Part shown: piece by piece, positions 36,312 through 44,698 of the stretch
How the letters are laid out: every line of letters starts with the position of its first letter
How positions within the stretch are numbered: position 1 is the first letter of the stretch
Origin: a virus
Direction: 5' to 3' (one strand)
Length of the DNA: 64,000 nucleotides
IMG/VR virus record: IMGVR_UViG_3300021197_001793
Span: 1 to 64,000 of that record
Program-made: the position numbers and the translations under genes
The notes under the pieces: generated by a model
Seen by the model: only the letters and a program-made list of their open reading frames with translations
Database searches by the model: none
What the model was told of the DNA's origin: nothing

Positions 36312-38141
36312 ATGATAAAAGGTTACGACATTACAACACACAACGCAGAAGCAGTAGCTCATGTGATTAATAGTTTGGGTGTTGGTATTCCAATGGCTTT
36401 AACTCTTAGAGAGCTTGTAGTCAACGGTATAGAAGCATGTTTAAGAAATAACAGTGAAGAAGAAAAAGTTGTATATATTTGTAAGGACCATGTATATCCA
36501 AATAAACTAGCTGTCATAAATATAGGTGGTGATTTCTTGTCCGAAAAGACAATGAAAGAAAACTTAGCAACAATTGGAAACTCAGGAAACATGGGTATGA
36601 AAAGTGGAAAAGTTATTTTAGACAAAAACAAAGGCATTGGTGCCAAAGTTGCATATCTGCCAAACGCTAGTTGCGGCCTTGTGTATAGAAGCATTAAAGC
36701 ATACGAAGACTTGGGTATCATGGCACAGATGCGAAAAGACAAGGATCGTGCTGTGTATACACTGCCACCGTTCGAATGCCCTGTGACTTCTGAAATAACA
36801 GCATTTCCGATGTATGGTAATTTCACAGAATATGGAAAACCCAAAAATACTATAACTGAAGTTGTCTGTATGGGCGATCACGAAAGTGTAGATACATGGC
36901 ATGAGTTTGATTTTAAATGTGGAAAAAGAAAAGGCCAAGGAGATGGCGGCACCGGGTATGGAAACTTTCGCTATCTCACACATCGTCTCTGGCTCGAACC
37001 AGAAGTAGAAACAAAGGTGGCTATTTATTATAAAAAAACCGGAGCCTTTAAGGCGTGGAAGCGTGTTTCTGGACTGAAGGATTTCATGGAGAACATGACT
37101 CAAATTAACGGAGTAGTTGATGTTAGCGTTAATGGATTAGCAGCAAAAGCGCACTGGTGTGTTCTATCTTCAGCCGGCGAAGCCAAATATAGTTCGAACT
37201 GGGCAGCATCCGGTAAAACGGCCTTTGCATGGAAAGGTGAAACATACTCAGATTTTACTCAACACATTCTTTCCAAGAAGAAAGATCTCAACCAGAGTGG
37301 TATCATAGTCAATTATGACAAAGTCATGATTATTTTTGAGTTCGACTCCAGTGTGCAATTAAAAACAAATCCCGGTAGAACTCAATTATACTATAAAAAT
37401 CCGACAATTAATGAAGATCAGTTAATTGATAAAGCACTGTTTCATGAACAATTTAGACTCAATATGCCAAAAGAACTAAAAGATTGGCAAGAAGAAAACC
37501 AGTCCAAATCTGAAGATGATAAAGATATAAAGAAATATATTAAAAACATGCTAAAACAATACCATTTTGGTTCTAAAAAGTCAAACTTAAATAATAATGT
37601 TCCTCCTGTTAATATTCCTCCTGTGAGCAAGAATAATAACAAGAATAAGTCCGGTAAGAAAAATCAAACATCAAGATCTGGCAATCCGCCAAGTACGGCC
37701 CCAAAGCAGATAACTTATATTAGCAAGTTAAAAACAATGAGGCCACCAGACATAACATTTTTAGATGAACCTAACGCACCGCTCGTGGAGCTACATTGTA
37801 ACGGGTCTCAATTTGAACTTTGTGTGAATATAGGTTCATCCGTATTTGCACACCGGCTTGAAAAAACAGAGAAAGCATTTGGTAGCCCGTGTTTAGTAAG
37901 AGACTATATCAAGCACCTTGTTAAGCAGGAAATATCAGCAGCAGCAGTATTAAGAGTTTTTGATATATATGTTTCTCACAGCAACCTTTCTCTAGAAGAG
38001 AAAAAAACATTTTGGGAACCAAAGTGTCTAGAATCTTGCTGGTCTAGACAGACTGAAAGTGAAATTTTGAAAAAAGCAAAATCCAAAAATAAACAAGCTA
38101 TTTTACTAAATTCAAACATAGATATTGCCGCTGCTAAATAA
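36312..38141 (+). CDS. GHKL-type ATPase protein (609 aa)
   Basis: The ATG at 36312 follows ATAGGGGAAAAT. Residues 30-120 contain the three GHKL (Bergerat) boxes: LRELVVNGIEA (32-42) with Glu34 and Asn38; INIGGDF (69-75) as the G1 box; and NKGIGAKVAYL (106-116) as the lid box. Such folds occur in gyrase B, MutL, Hsp90, histidine kinases and phage T4 rIIA. The rest is unknown. A Lys/Asn/Ser/Pro linker (residues about 415-475) separates the ATPase from a C-terminal domain with LVELHCNGSQFELCVNIGSS. No topoisomerase catalytic Tyr domain or histidine-kinase transmitter is seen. T4 rIIA is a possible analogue, but its sequence is not similar by eye. It lies between gp32 and UvsX. Confidence 0.62.
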   Translation: MIKGYDITTHNAEAVAHVINSLGVGIPMALTLRELVVNGIEACLRNNSEEEKVVYICKDHVYPNKLAVINIGGDFLSEKTMKENLATIGNSGNMGMKSGKVILDKNKGIGAKVAYLPNASCGLVYRSIKAYEDLGIMAQMRKDKDRAVYTLPPFECPVTSEITAFPMYGNFTEYGKPKNTITEVVCMGDHESVDTWHEFDFKCGKRKGQGDGGTGYGNFRYLTHRLWLEPEVETKVAIYYKKTGAFKAWKRVSGLKDFMENMTQINGVVDVSVNGLAAKAHWCVLSSAGEAKYSSNWAASGKTAFAWKGETYSDFTQHILSKKKDLNQSGIIVNYDKVMIIFEFDSSVQLKTNPGRTQLYYKNPTINEDQLIDKALFHEQFRLNMPKELKDWQEENQSKSEDDKDIKKYIKNMLKQYHFGSKKSNLNNNVPPVNIPPVSKNNNKNKSGKKNQTSRSGNPPSTAPKQITYISKLKTMRPPDITFLDEPNAPLVELHCNGSQFELCVNIGSSVFAHRLEKTEKAFGSPCLVRDYIKHLVKQEISAAAVLRVFDIYVSHSNLSLEEKKTFWEPKCLESCWSRQTESEILKKAKSKNKQAILLNSNIDIAAAK

Positions 38142-38156
38142 TTTAAAGGAGAAATA

Positions 38157-39236
38157 ATGGGAGAACTACTAAAAATGAAAACAGGAAAAATTAATGTTGC
38201 TGATCTTGCAAAGAAGATCAATAAGAAATTAGGAATTGAGGTCGCTCATGACCTTAATAACTCAGATCCGGTATCCGTAAAGGATTGGATTCCAACCGGA
38301 TCAAAGTGGCTGGACTTAATCATAAGCCCGGGCAAAGAAGCGGGAATCCCTGTCGGAAAGATTACTGAATTGGCTGGCTTGTCTGGTTCTGGTAAGTCTT
38401 TCATGGCAGCGCAGATAGCTGCAAGGGCTCAAGAGAAGGGTATGCTTGTTGTATACTTTGATGCTGAGTCTGCTATCGACACCAGTTTCCTTGAGAAAGC
38501 AGGGTGTAAAAAAGATGCTCTTCTCTACTCTCAAGCTATTAGTGTTGAGAAGGTGTTAAGTCAAATTGAGTATATCATGAATGAATACAGCGAAGCTAAG
38601 GTTCTGTTCATATGGGATTCGGTTGCTGCTACTCCTTCGGAAAAGGACTTGGAAGGTGACTTCAATCCTCAGTCTTCCATGGCGGTTAAGCCAAGAATTT
38701 TTGCGAAAGCATTTCCGAAACTTACAATTCCTTTGGCTAACACCAACTCAACGCTTCTATTAATAAACCAGTTGAAGACCAATATATCTTCAAATCCAAT
38801 GATGGCTCTCGTTGAACCATTTATTGCTCCCGGTGGAAAAGCAATTGAATACTTTAGTTCATTACGTATTTGGCTTACAAAGCGCAAAGCAAAAAAATCT
38901 TTTGCTATTGATGATGAAGGAACAAGAATCGGCTCACATGTTAAGTGTGTAATACAAAAATCCCGTTTCGGCTCCGAAGGTAGAAATTGTGAATTTAAAA
39001 TTATGTGGGGTAATGAAATTGGAATTCAAGATGAAGAGTCTTGGTTAGAGATCCTCAAGCGCTCAAAGACACCTAATTTTAGCGTTACTGGTGCTTGGTA
39101 TACTCTTGTACCAAAAGAGGGTAAACCTTTTAAATTTCAGTCAAAACAGTGGATTGATAAATTAAAAGACGAAAAATTTAGAGATGCCGTAATTCATTTG
39201 TTGAATGAGGTTATGGTAGAAAAATATAAATCATAA
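38157..39236 (+). CDS. uvsX: RecA-type recombinase, T4 UvsX-like (359 aa)
   Basis: The ATG at 38157 follows AAAGGAGAAATA. Residues 45-160 hold the RecA core: PTGSKWLDLI, then Walker A GLSGSGKS (74-81), VVYFDAESAI and Walker B VLFIWDSVAATP (149-160, Asp154). It continues with the loop L1/L2 area (NQLKTNISSNPMMALVEPFI, then PGGKAIEYFSSLRI), which binds DNA. Length is near T4 UvsX (391 aa) and RecA. It pairs homologous strands for recombination-dependent replication, with gp32 encoded two genes upstream. A terminator at 39266 ends the unit. Confidence 0.93.
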   Translation: MGELLKMKTGKINVADLAKKINKKLGIEVAHDLNNSDPVSVKDWIPTGSKWLDLIISPGKEAGIPVGKITELAGLSGSGKSFMAAQIAARAQEKGMLVVYFDAESAIDTSFLEKAGCKKDALLYSQAISVEKVLSQIEYIMNEYSEAKVLFIWDSVAATPSEKDLEGDFNPQSSMAVKPRIFAKAFPKLTIPLANTNSTLLLINQLKTNISSNPMMALVEPFIAPGGKAIEYFSSLRIWLTKRKAKKSFAIDDEGTRIGSHVKCVIQKSRFGSEGRNCEFKIMWGNEIGIQDEESWLEILKRSKTPNFSVTGAWYTLVPKEGKPFKFQSKQWIDKLKDEKFRDAVIHLLNEVMVEKYKS

Positions 39237-39265
39237 AGTTTGTTTAGCGTAGTTGTTCTCCTGTG

Positions 39266-39297
39266 GCCCCCGGTTGAAAAATCGGGGGCTTTTTTTC
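39266..39297 (+). terminator. Rho-independent terminator after uvsX
   Basis: GCCCCCG (39266-39272) pairs with CGGGGGC (39283-39289) around a 10-nt loop, then TTTTTTT. The T-run directly abuts the -35 box of the next promoter (39298). Confidence 0.88.
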
Positions 39298-39326
39298 TTG
39301 ACAAGATAAGGTGAACATGATATATT
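39298..39326 (+). promoter_or_regulatory. Sigma70 promoter (TTGACA-17-TATATT)
   Basis: TTGACA 39298-39303, 17 nt, TATATT 39321-39326. It drives the PD-(D/E)XK nuclease, exonuclease, helicase and probably the NrdJ gene, which follow with short gaps. Confidence 0.8.
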
Positions 39327-39342
39327 ATTATAGGAGGATAAT

Positions 39343-39777
39343 ATGAGTTATAGAGATACATCAAATCAATCAGGCGATATTAGCGAAATGACTATTAGGC
39401 TTGATTTAATTAAAAAGGGATACGTAGTTTTAGAACCATCATCAAGAGATTGTGTTTATGATATTGTTGTCGACAGAGATGGCACTTTTGAGACAATTCA
39501 GTGTAAAACAATGCAGAGCAATAGCATAGCAAAAATTGTAGATCGATCAAATGAAGTTGTGTGTGCTGGTGGAAAAGTGAGAAATTCACTCGATTATGCA
39601 GAACACGGTGTTAATTGGCTGGCCGGATGCCATAAGAAAACAGGTGAAATATATTATTATAAACTTGAAACATACGCTGCGATTGACAAAAAGTCGTTCA
39701 GTGTTTTGAAACACCCACAAGATGGATTTCCATCACGCAATGTTCCAAATCGACACGCAAAGGGAGGTGGCAAATGA
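39343..39777 (+). CDS. PD-(D/E)XK nuclease-fold protein (144 aa)
   Basis: The ATG at 39343 follows TAGGAGGATAAT. The order GDISEMTIRLDLIKKGYVVL, YDIVVDRDG, FETIQCKT is the core of PDDEXK endonucleases: Glu15 on the first helix, Asp40 (YDIV), then Gln53-Cys-Lys55 in the E-x-K position. Many archaeal Holliday-junction resolvases and phage nucleases of this size share it. The Gln instead of Glu is seen in active members. Cleavage of branched DNA would suit its place between UvsX and the 5'-3' exonuclease; this is inferred. The stop overlaps the next ATG (ATGA). Confidence 0.68.
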   Translation: MSYRDTSNQSGDISEMTIRLDLIKKGYVVLEPSSRDCVYDIVVDRDGTFETIQCKTMQSNSIAKIVDRSNEVVCAGGKVRNSLDYAEHGVNWLAGCHKKTGEIYYYKLETYAAIDKKSFSVLKHPQDGFPSRNVPNRHAKGGGK

Positions 39778-40772
39778 GACCAACAACACCAATAGAAGAT
39801 AATAAGAGAGTATTAATAATCGATGCATTGAATATGTTTTTAAGAGCATACACAATCATCCCAAGTATGAACCCGCAAGGTCTCCCAAACGGGGGCACAA
39901 TAGGATTTATTAAATCAATGCAAAAGCTCTGTAGGAACTTCAGACCACATGAAGTTATAATTTGCTGGGACGGGCACGGAGGATCTGAAAAGCGCAGACA
40001 AATGAATAAGAACTACAAGGCTGGACGAAGACCGGTTAGGTTCAACCGTAGAATGATAGAACTACCCGAGGACCAAGTTAAGAAGAACAGAACAGATCAA
40101 CAATTGAGGTTGCATGAGTATTTAAATAATATGCCAGTTATTCAGTTGATGATCGACTTTGTTGAAGCAGATGATATCATTGCACTTGTTTGTAAAAACA
40201 AGAAGTACGCTGATTACAACAAAATAATTGTATCATCTGACAAAGATTTTTATCAATTACTGGGCGATGAGAATGTTTTCATACATAGGCCATCAGCCAA
40301 AGAACCAAGAGACCCAGATTACCTGATTAATGGCAAAATGCTTTTACATAAAGAGGGCATTCACCCAAATAACTACGCTTTGGCTAGAGCAATCGACGGA
40401 GACAAATCAGATAACCTTGAAGGCGTACCTAGAATTGGAATGAAGACGATTAAAACAAATTTTCCGATCTTAGAACAAGCAAAACAACTTACGTGCGACG
40501 AGCTTTTTGTCTACTGCAAAATGCAGATGAAGCAAAAAAGCTGCCATAAAAAGTTGCTCGAATATCAAGAACGTGTTAAGTTAAATTATCAAATAATGCA
40601 GTTATATGAATCAAATATTTCTCACAATGGGAGGAGGGGTATAGATTATACACTAGATAACTTTGAGCATGGGTTTGATAAGCTAGAACTACAAAAAATG
40701 CTTATAGCAGATGGACAGGGACATTTAAATTTATCTGATTTATGGGTTGCTTTTAAAATTTTAAAATCATAG
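39774..40772 (+). CDS. 5'-3' exonuclease/RNase H, FEN family (332 aa)
   Basis: The ATG at 39774 overlaps the previous stop and has GGGAGGTGG before it. The FEN metal-binding acids are visible: Asp17 (LIIDALNMFLR), Asp66 (ICWDGHGG), Glu131/Asp133/Asp134 (VEADDIIAL), Asp156/Asp158 (VSSDKDFYQLL) and Asp208/Asp210/Asp213 (IDGDKSDN). GVPRIGMKT (217-225) forms the helix-hairpin-helix that holds DNA. Length is near T4 RNase H (305 aa), which removes RNA primers from Okazaki fragments. A PolA lacking its own 5' nuclease makes this separate enzyme necessary. Confidence 0.9.
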   Translation: MRPTTPIEDNKRVLIIDALNMFLRAYTIIPSMNPQGLPNGGTIGFIKSMQKLCRNFRPHEVIICWDGHGGSEKRRQMNKNYKAGRRPVRFNRRMIELPEDQVKKNRTDQQLRLHEYLNNMPVIQLMIDFVEADDIIALVCKNKKYADYNKIIVSSDKDFYQLLGDENVFIHRPSAKEPRDPDYLINGKMLLHKEGIHPNNYALARAIDGDKSDNLEGVPRIGMKTIKTNFPILEQAKQLTCDELFVYCKMQMKQKSCHKKLLEYQERVKLNYQIMQLYESNISHNGRRGIDYTLDNFEHGFDKLELQKMLIADGQGHLNLSDLWVAFKILKS

Positions 40773-40790
40773 TTAACAACGGAGGACAAC

Positions 40791-42149
40791 ATGGAATTTA
40801 AACAGGATACATTTCAAAAATTTGGTAAGAGCTTTCAAGAAGACTTGTGCCATCTAATGCTACAAGACAGGACTTTTTGTGATCAGATAAGCGAGGTTCT
40901 TAACGTAGAATTTATTCAATATGAGCATTTGCGTATATTCATAACCATGCTGGTTGAATATCGGGAGAAATACCGTCAGCATCCATCATATGAGACAATG
41001 GCTACCATTATTACCTCGGAGGTGGGGAAATATACAGAAGCCCTGAAGAAACAGATAACCTTATTTTATTCAAAAGTAATCAACAATAGTGAGATTGAAA
41101 GTACACAGTTCATTAAAGATCATGCTATTGATTTTTGCAGAAAACAGGTGTTAAAGAAGGCCATGATACAGTCTGTTAAGTTACTTAAGTCATCTTCATT
41201 TGAAGAAATACAGAAAGTTATTGAGGATGCAATGAAATTGGGAACCAATGTTGACTTTGGCCATGACTGGCACATGGATATTGATGAACGATATCGTATG
41301 AAATCTCGTAATCCAATTACCACTGGCTGGTCTCGGTTTGATGAGATTACTCAAGGCGGCTTCGGCCAATCAGAGCTTGGTGTTGTTATTGCACCAACCG
41401 GAGCAGGCAAGTCAATGGCTCTTGTTCACATTGGAGCAACTGCACTAAAAGAATCAAAAACAGTTATTTATTATACATTAGAGCTAGCAGAGACAGTAGT
41501 TGGGCAGAGGTTTGATTCTTGTATCACAGATATTAAGCTGAACGATTTGTTAAAGAATAAGCATAATGTGTCCAATAAGTTAAAAGAAATAAAGGGGCAC
41601 CTAATTATTAAGGAATATCCAAGTAAGTCAGCTTCCACACAAACAATTAGAAGTCATGTTGAGCGCTTGAAAAAGCGAGGCATTGTACCTGATATGATCA
41701 TTGTCGATTACGCAGACCTACTAAAACCAGTAAGGTCACAGGGTGAAAAGAGGCACGAATTGGAAAGCATCTACGAAGAATTAAGAGGCATCGCACAACA
41801 GGAAAAATGCGCTATTGTTACTGCAAGTCAGACAAATCGAGGCGGGTTAAATGCAGAAGTTATCACGATGGAATCAATCTCAGAGGCTTTTAGCAAGTGT
41901 TTCGTTGCAGACTTTATCTTTTCGCTATCCAGAACGCCAAAAGACAAGCAAGCAAATACCGGTCGTGTTTTTATCGCCAAGAACCGTAACGGCCCTGATG
42001 GATTGGTATTTCCGATCTTCGCAGATTGGTCTAACGTGACAATGAAGGTCCTTGAAAAAACAGACCATGAAGAAGATAAGCCGGAGATGTCTTCAAAGGA
42101 TAATTTAAAGTTTTTAAAAGAAAAATACGCACAGTCAAGAGGAAAATAG
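40791..42149 (+). CDS. Replicative DNA helicase, DnaB/T4 gp41-like (452 aa)
   Basis: The ATG at 40791 follows CGGAGGACAAC. The N-terminal 150 residues are helical like the DnaB N-domain (FQEDLCHLMLQDRTFCDQIS). The RecA-like domain has TTGWSRFDEITQGGF, Walker A APTGAGKS (201-208), YYTLELAE (228-235), Walker B MIIVDYADLL (302-311, Asp306) and IVTASQTNRGG. It forms a ring that unwinds DNA 5'-3' ahead of the fork. A primase gene is not seen nearby, so it may lie outside the window. Followed by NrdJ after 10 bases. Confidence 0.92.
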   Translation: MEFKQDTFQKFGKSFQEDLCHLMLQDRTFCDQISEVLNVEFIQYEHLRIFITMLVEYREKYRQHPSYETMATIITSEVGKYTEALKKQITLFYSKVINNSEIESTQFIKDHAIDFCRKQVLKKAMIQSVKLLKSSSFEEIQKVIEDAMKLGTNVDFGHDWHMDIDERYRMKSRNPITTGWSRFDEITQGGFGQSELGVVIAPTGAGKSMALVHIGATALKESKTVIYYTLELAETVVGQRFDSCITDIKLNDLLKNKHNVSNKLKEIKGHLIIKEYPSKSASTQTIRSHVERLKKRGIVPDMIIVDYADLLKPVRSQGEKRHELESIYEELRGIAQQEKCAIVTASQTNRGGLNAEVITMESISEAFSKCFVADFIFSLSRTPKDKQANTGRVFIAKNRNGPDGLVFPIFADWSNVTMKVLEKTDHEEDKPEMSSKDNLKFLKEKYAQSRGK

Positions 42150-42159
42150 GGGGTAAAAC

Positions 42160-44019
42160 ATGAGTGTAGCAAATAAAATACTATCAGATATAACCGTACA
42201 TATGAAGTACGCCAGATACATACCAGAAAAGAATAGAAGAGAAAATTGGGAGGAGCTAGTAACACGCAATAAAGCGATGCACCTCAAAAAATTTCCGGAG
42301 CTAGTTTCTGAAATCGAGAATGCTTACAAATTTGTATATGACAAGAAGGTATTACCTTCAATGCGTTCAATGCAATTTGCGGGCAAACCAATTGAAATCA
42401 GCCCAAATAGGATTTTTAATTGTGCGTATGCACCAATAGACGACCATCGTGTATTCGGTGAAATTATGCTTTTGTTGCTTGGTGGAACCGGAGTCGGATA
42501 CTCGGTACAGAGACACCATGTGGAGAAATTGCCCTCCATCTTAAAACCAAATACCAAACGTGCTAGGCGCTTTTTGATTGGCGATTCAATTGAAGGGTGG
42601 TCTGATGCTGTTTGTGCACTAATGAAGTCGTATTTTAAGGGAACGTCTAAACTACGTTTTGATTTTTCTGATATTCGTGCAAAGGGTGAGCGCTTGGTTA
42701 CAAGCGGCGGTAAAGCACCGGGACCACAACCTCTCAAGGAGTGTTTAATAAAAGTTGAGGGTATTCTTGACTCAAGAGAAAACGGAGACAAATTAACAAC
42801 AATCGAAGTTCATGATATCATTTGTCATATAGCAGATGCTGTATTAGCTGGCGGGATTCGTCGTGCTGCGCTTATATCACTGTTTTCAATTGACGACGAA
42901 GAAATGCTTGCCGCAAAGAGCGGTAATTGGTGGGAAAAGAACCCACAAAGAGGAAGAGCAAACAATTCAGTTGTTATTATGAGACACAGAGTTAAAAAAG
43001 CAGACTTCTTTAAATTATGGGAAAGAGTAAAAGCATCAGGAGCCGGAGAGCCCGGTTTTTACTTTACTAATGACAAAGAGTATGGATGCAACCCGTGTTG
43101 TGAGATAAGCTTAAGGCCATACCAATTCTGCAATTTAACCGAAGTTAATGTAAGTGATGTAGAAGATCAAGAAGAGTATGAAGCAAGAGCCAGAGCAGGA
43201 TCGCTCATAGGCACCCTACAAGCCTCATACACAGACTTTCATTACCTCAGGCCAGTGTGGCAGCGGAACACCGAAAAAGACTATTTAATAGGCGTTTCCA
43301 TGACCGGAATAGCATCTGGTAAAGTGTTGGAGCTAGATATGGAAGCAGCAGCCCTTGCCGTTAAAGAAGAGAATGCAAAGATCGCAAAAATAATTGGAAT
43401 TGGTCCGGCTTCTCGTTGTACAACTGTAAAACCAGCAGGCACTACGTCTCTAACTCTCGGAACATCAAGTGGAATTCATGCTTGGCACAATGATCACTAC
43501 ATTCGCAGAATAAGAGTTGGAAAAAACGAGGCAATCTATTCATATCTTCTCAATAATCATCCGGAACTGGTCGAAAATGAGTTCTTTAGACCGCATGACA
43601 CCGCTGTTATCTCTGTGCCGCAAAAAGCTCCAAATGGGGCGATTACAAGGTCAGAATCAGCAACAGAATTATTAGAGCGTGTAAAGAAGGTCGCAACCGA
43701 ATGGGTTGTCTCAGGACACAGAAAAGGCCAAAATACAAACAATGTCTCAGCCACCATCACAGTTAAACCAGATGAGTGGGTTACCGTTGGAGACTGGATG
43801 TGGAATAACAGAAAGCACTATAACGGCCTCTCAATACTGCCATTTTCGGACCATACCTACAAACAAGCACCATTTGAAGATTGCTCTTCGGACCAATTTG
43901 AGGAAATGATGAAAACCCTTGTAAATATTGATTTGGACGAAGTATCGGAAAATGAAGACAATACAGACCTCTCAGGAGAGATTGCTTGTGCCGGTGGAGC
44001 GTGCGAATTAGAATTCTAA
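42160..44019 (+). CDS. nrdJ: Ribonucleoside-triphosphate reductase, class II B12-dependent (619 aa)
   Basis: The ATG at 42160 follows AGGGGGTAAAAC. It reduces ribonucleotides to deoxyribonucleotides with adenosylcobalamin. Diagnostic residues are present: Cys88 (FNCAY) and Cys324 (QFCNLTEVN), the active-site disulfide pair; Cys313/Glu315 in NPCCEISL, the thiyl-radical site; and PAGTTSLTLGTSSGIHAWH near residue 427. The C-terminal CAGGAC (Cys610/Cys615) is a redox shuttle like that of the Lactobacillus enzyme. At 619 aa it is a short, monomeric form as found in marine phages. It needs cobalamin from the host. It pairs with ThyX and dUTPase in the window to supply dNTPs. Confidence 0.92.
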   Translation: MSVANKILSDITVHMKYARYIPEKNRRENWEELVTRNKAMHLKKFPELVSEIENAYKFVYDKKVLPSMRSMQFAGKPIEISPNRIFNCAYAPIDDHRVFGEIMLLLLGGTGVGYSVQRHHVEKLPSILKPNTKRARRFLIGDSIEGWSDAVCALMKSYFKGTSKLRFDFSDIRAKGERLVTSGGKAPGPQPLKECLIKVEGILDSRENGDKLTTIEVHDIICHIADAVLAGGIRRAALISLFSIDDEEMLAAKSGNWWEKNPQRGRANNSVVIMRHRVKKADFFKLWERVKASGAGEPGFYFTNDKEYGCNPCCEISLRPYQFCNLTEVNVSDVEDQEEYEARARAGSLIGTLQASYTDFHYLRPVWQRNTEKDYLIGVSMTGIASGKVLELDMEAAALAVKEENAKIAKIIGIGPASRCTTVKPAGTTSLTLGTSSGIHAWHNDHYIRRIRVGKNEAIYSYLLNNHPELVENEFFRPHDTAVISVPQKAPNGAITRSESATELLERVKKVATEWVVSGHRKGQNTNNVSATITVKPDEWVTVGDWMWNNRKHYNGLSILPFSDHTYKQAPFEDCSSDQFEEMMKTLVNIDLDEVSENEDNTDLSGEIACAGGACELEF

Positions 44020-44040
44020 ACCCTAATTACTTTTAGGGTG
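44020..44040 (+). other. Short stem-loop between nrdJ and the next gene
   Basis: ACCCTAA and TTAGGGT form a 7-bp stem with a small loop, right after the nrdJ stop and before the ATG at 44042. It has no U-tract, so termination is unlikely; it could protect the nrdJ 3' end or mask the next start. Confidence 0.35.
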
Positions 44041-44041
44041 T

Positions 44042-44365
44042 ATGATGAACGATGAAGAACCACATGCAATAGCCGATAACGAACCGGCAGGCAAACCCAC
44101 ACAAACATTAATTACTGTGAGGCGTAAAAAGAAAAAAACAATCACAGTGTCAGTTGACTTTGACGATGTTTATAGAGAGTTTGAGTTGTGGAACTATGTC
44201 TATGATTTAAGAGACGCTATCGATGACGAGATTGAATTCGAGACTACACCGGACTATAAAAATAGAATACAAACTTACGAAGTTACATCTGGTATTAGAA
44301 TAATAAATAAATTAAAGTATTGGCTTGTTGAAAACAATTTCAAATATAGTCTTGACAAAAAATAA
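44042..44365 (+). CDS. Hypothetical acidic/basic small protein (107 aa)
   Basis: There are two adjacent ATGs at 44042 and 44045; the ribosome site is weak (TAGGGTGT). Residues 1-20 are acidic, 28-34 a run of Arg and Lys (VRRKKKK), and the rest mixed helical (FDDVYREFELWNYVYDLRDA), ending just where the next sigma70 promoter begins. The promoter -35 box overlaps the last codons. No family recognised. Placement suggests a co-transcribed partner of nrdJ. Confidence 0.5.
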   Translation: MMNDEEPHAIADNEPAGKPTQTLITVRRKKKKTITVSVDFDDVYREFELWNYVYDLRDAIDDEIEFETTPDYKNRIQTYEVTSGIRIINKLKYWLVENNFKYSLDKK

Positions 44366-44380
44366 AATGTGTGTTATATT
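44352..44380 (+). promoter_or_regulatory. Sigma70 promoter (TTGACA-17-TATATT) for the groES-like gene
   Basis: TTGACA 44352-44357, 17 nt, TATATT 44375-44380. It straddles the stop of the preceding gene, and the ATG of the GroES-like gene follows only 16 nt downstream of the -10 box, so the mRNA leader is very short. Confidence 0.8.
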
Positions 44381-44395
44381 AACATAGGAGGTAAA

Positions 44396-44698
44396 ATGCA
44401 TTTTAAACCATTTAATCGACACGTGGTTGTCGATATCATTGAAGAAAAGAAAGAAGAAAAGGGACTCGTTGTCCTGCCTACTGACTACAAAAAGCCCATA
44501 TCACCGCATGTAAAGGGCATTGTGATTGAGGCTGCGGAGGATTCAAAATTCCACGGAGTTTTGTTTGTTAATGATACTGTATTGATTGAGCGAAGAATGT
44601 TGCAAAAAGTTGAAATTCGTGAATATTCGTTCTATTTAGTGTTAGAAAATTACATTTATGGGAGAATAGACAATGAAATTAACAAAACAGAGCCTTAA
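44396..44698 (+). CDS. Co-chaperonin, GroES/gp31-like (100 aa)
   Basis: The ATG at 44396 follows TAGGAGGTAAA; a start at 44369 would overlap the promoter and is rejected. The protein begins HFKPFNRHVVVDIIEEKKEE and continues KGLVVLPTDYKKPISPHVKG, then IVIEAAED. This is the GroES layout: R-x-x-V, a mobile loop near residues 18-35, then the G-x-V-x-x-x strand. Length 100 aa is close to GroES (97 aa) and T4 gp31 (111 aa). It should cap the chaperonin, either the phage GroEL at 61665 or that of the host. The mobile loop sequence differs from both E. coli GroES and T4 gp31. Confidence 0.78.
   Translation: MHFKPFNRHVVVDIIEEKKEEKGLVVLPTDYKKPISPHVKGIVIEAAEDSKFHGVLFVNDTVLIERRMLQKVEIREYSFYLVLENYIYGRIDNEINKTEP

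Noticed and set aside
37021-37029. CTATTTATT inside the GHKL ATPase gene
   Set aside because: It matches the proposed late motif, but lies in mid-gene with no start codon at proper distance; taken as chance.
36312-38141. Direct naming of the GHKL protein as rIIA
   Set aside because: The ATPase boxes alone are not specific, the N-terminal sequence differs from T4 rIIA, and no rIIB neighbour is present.
42160-44019. Self-splicing intron or intein in nrdJ, common in phage reductases
   Set aside because: The motif order is continuous and the length fits an uninterrupted short enzyme.
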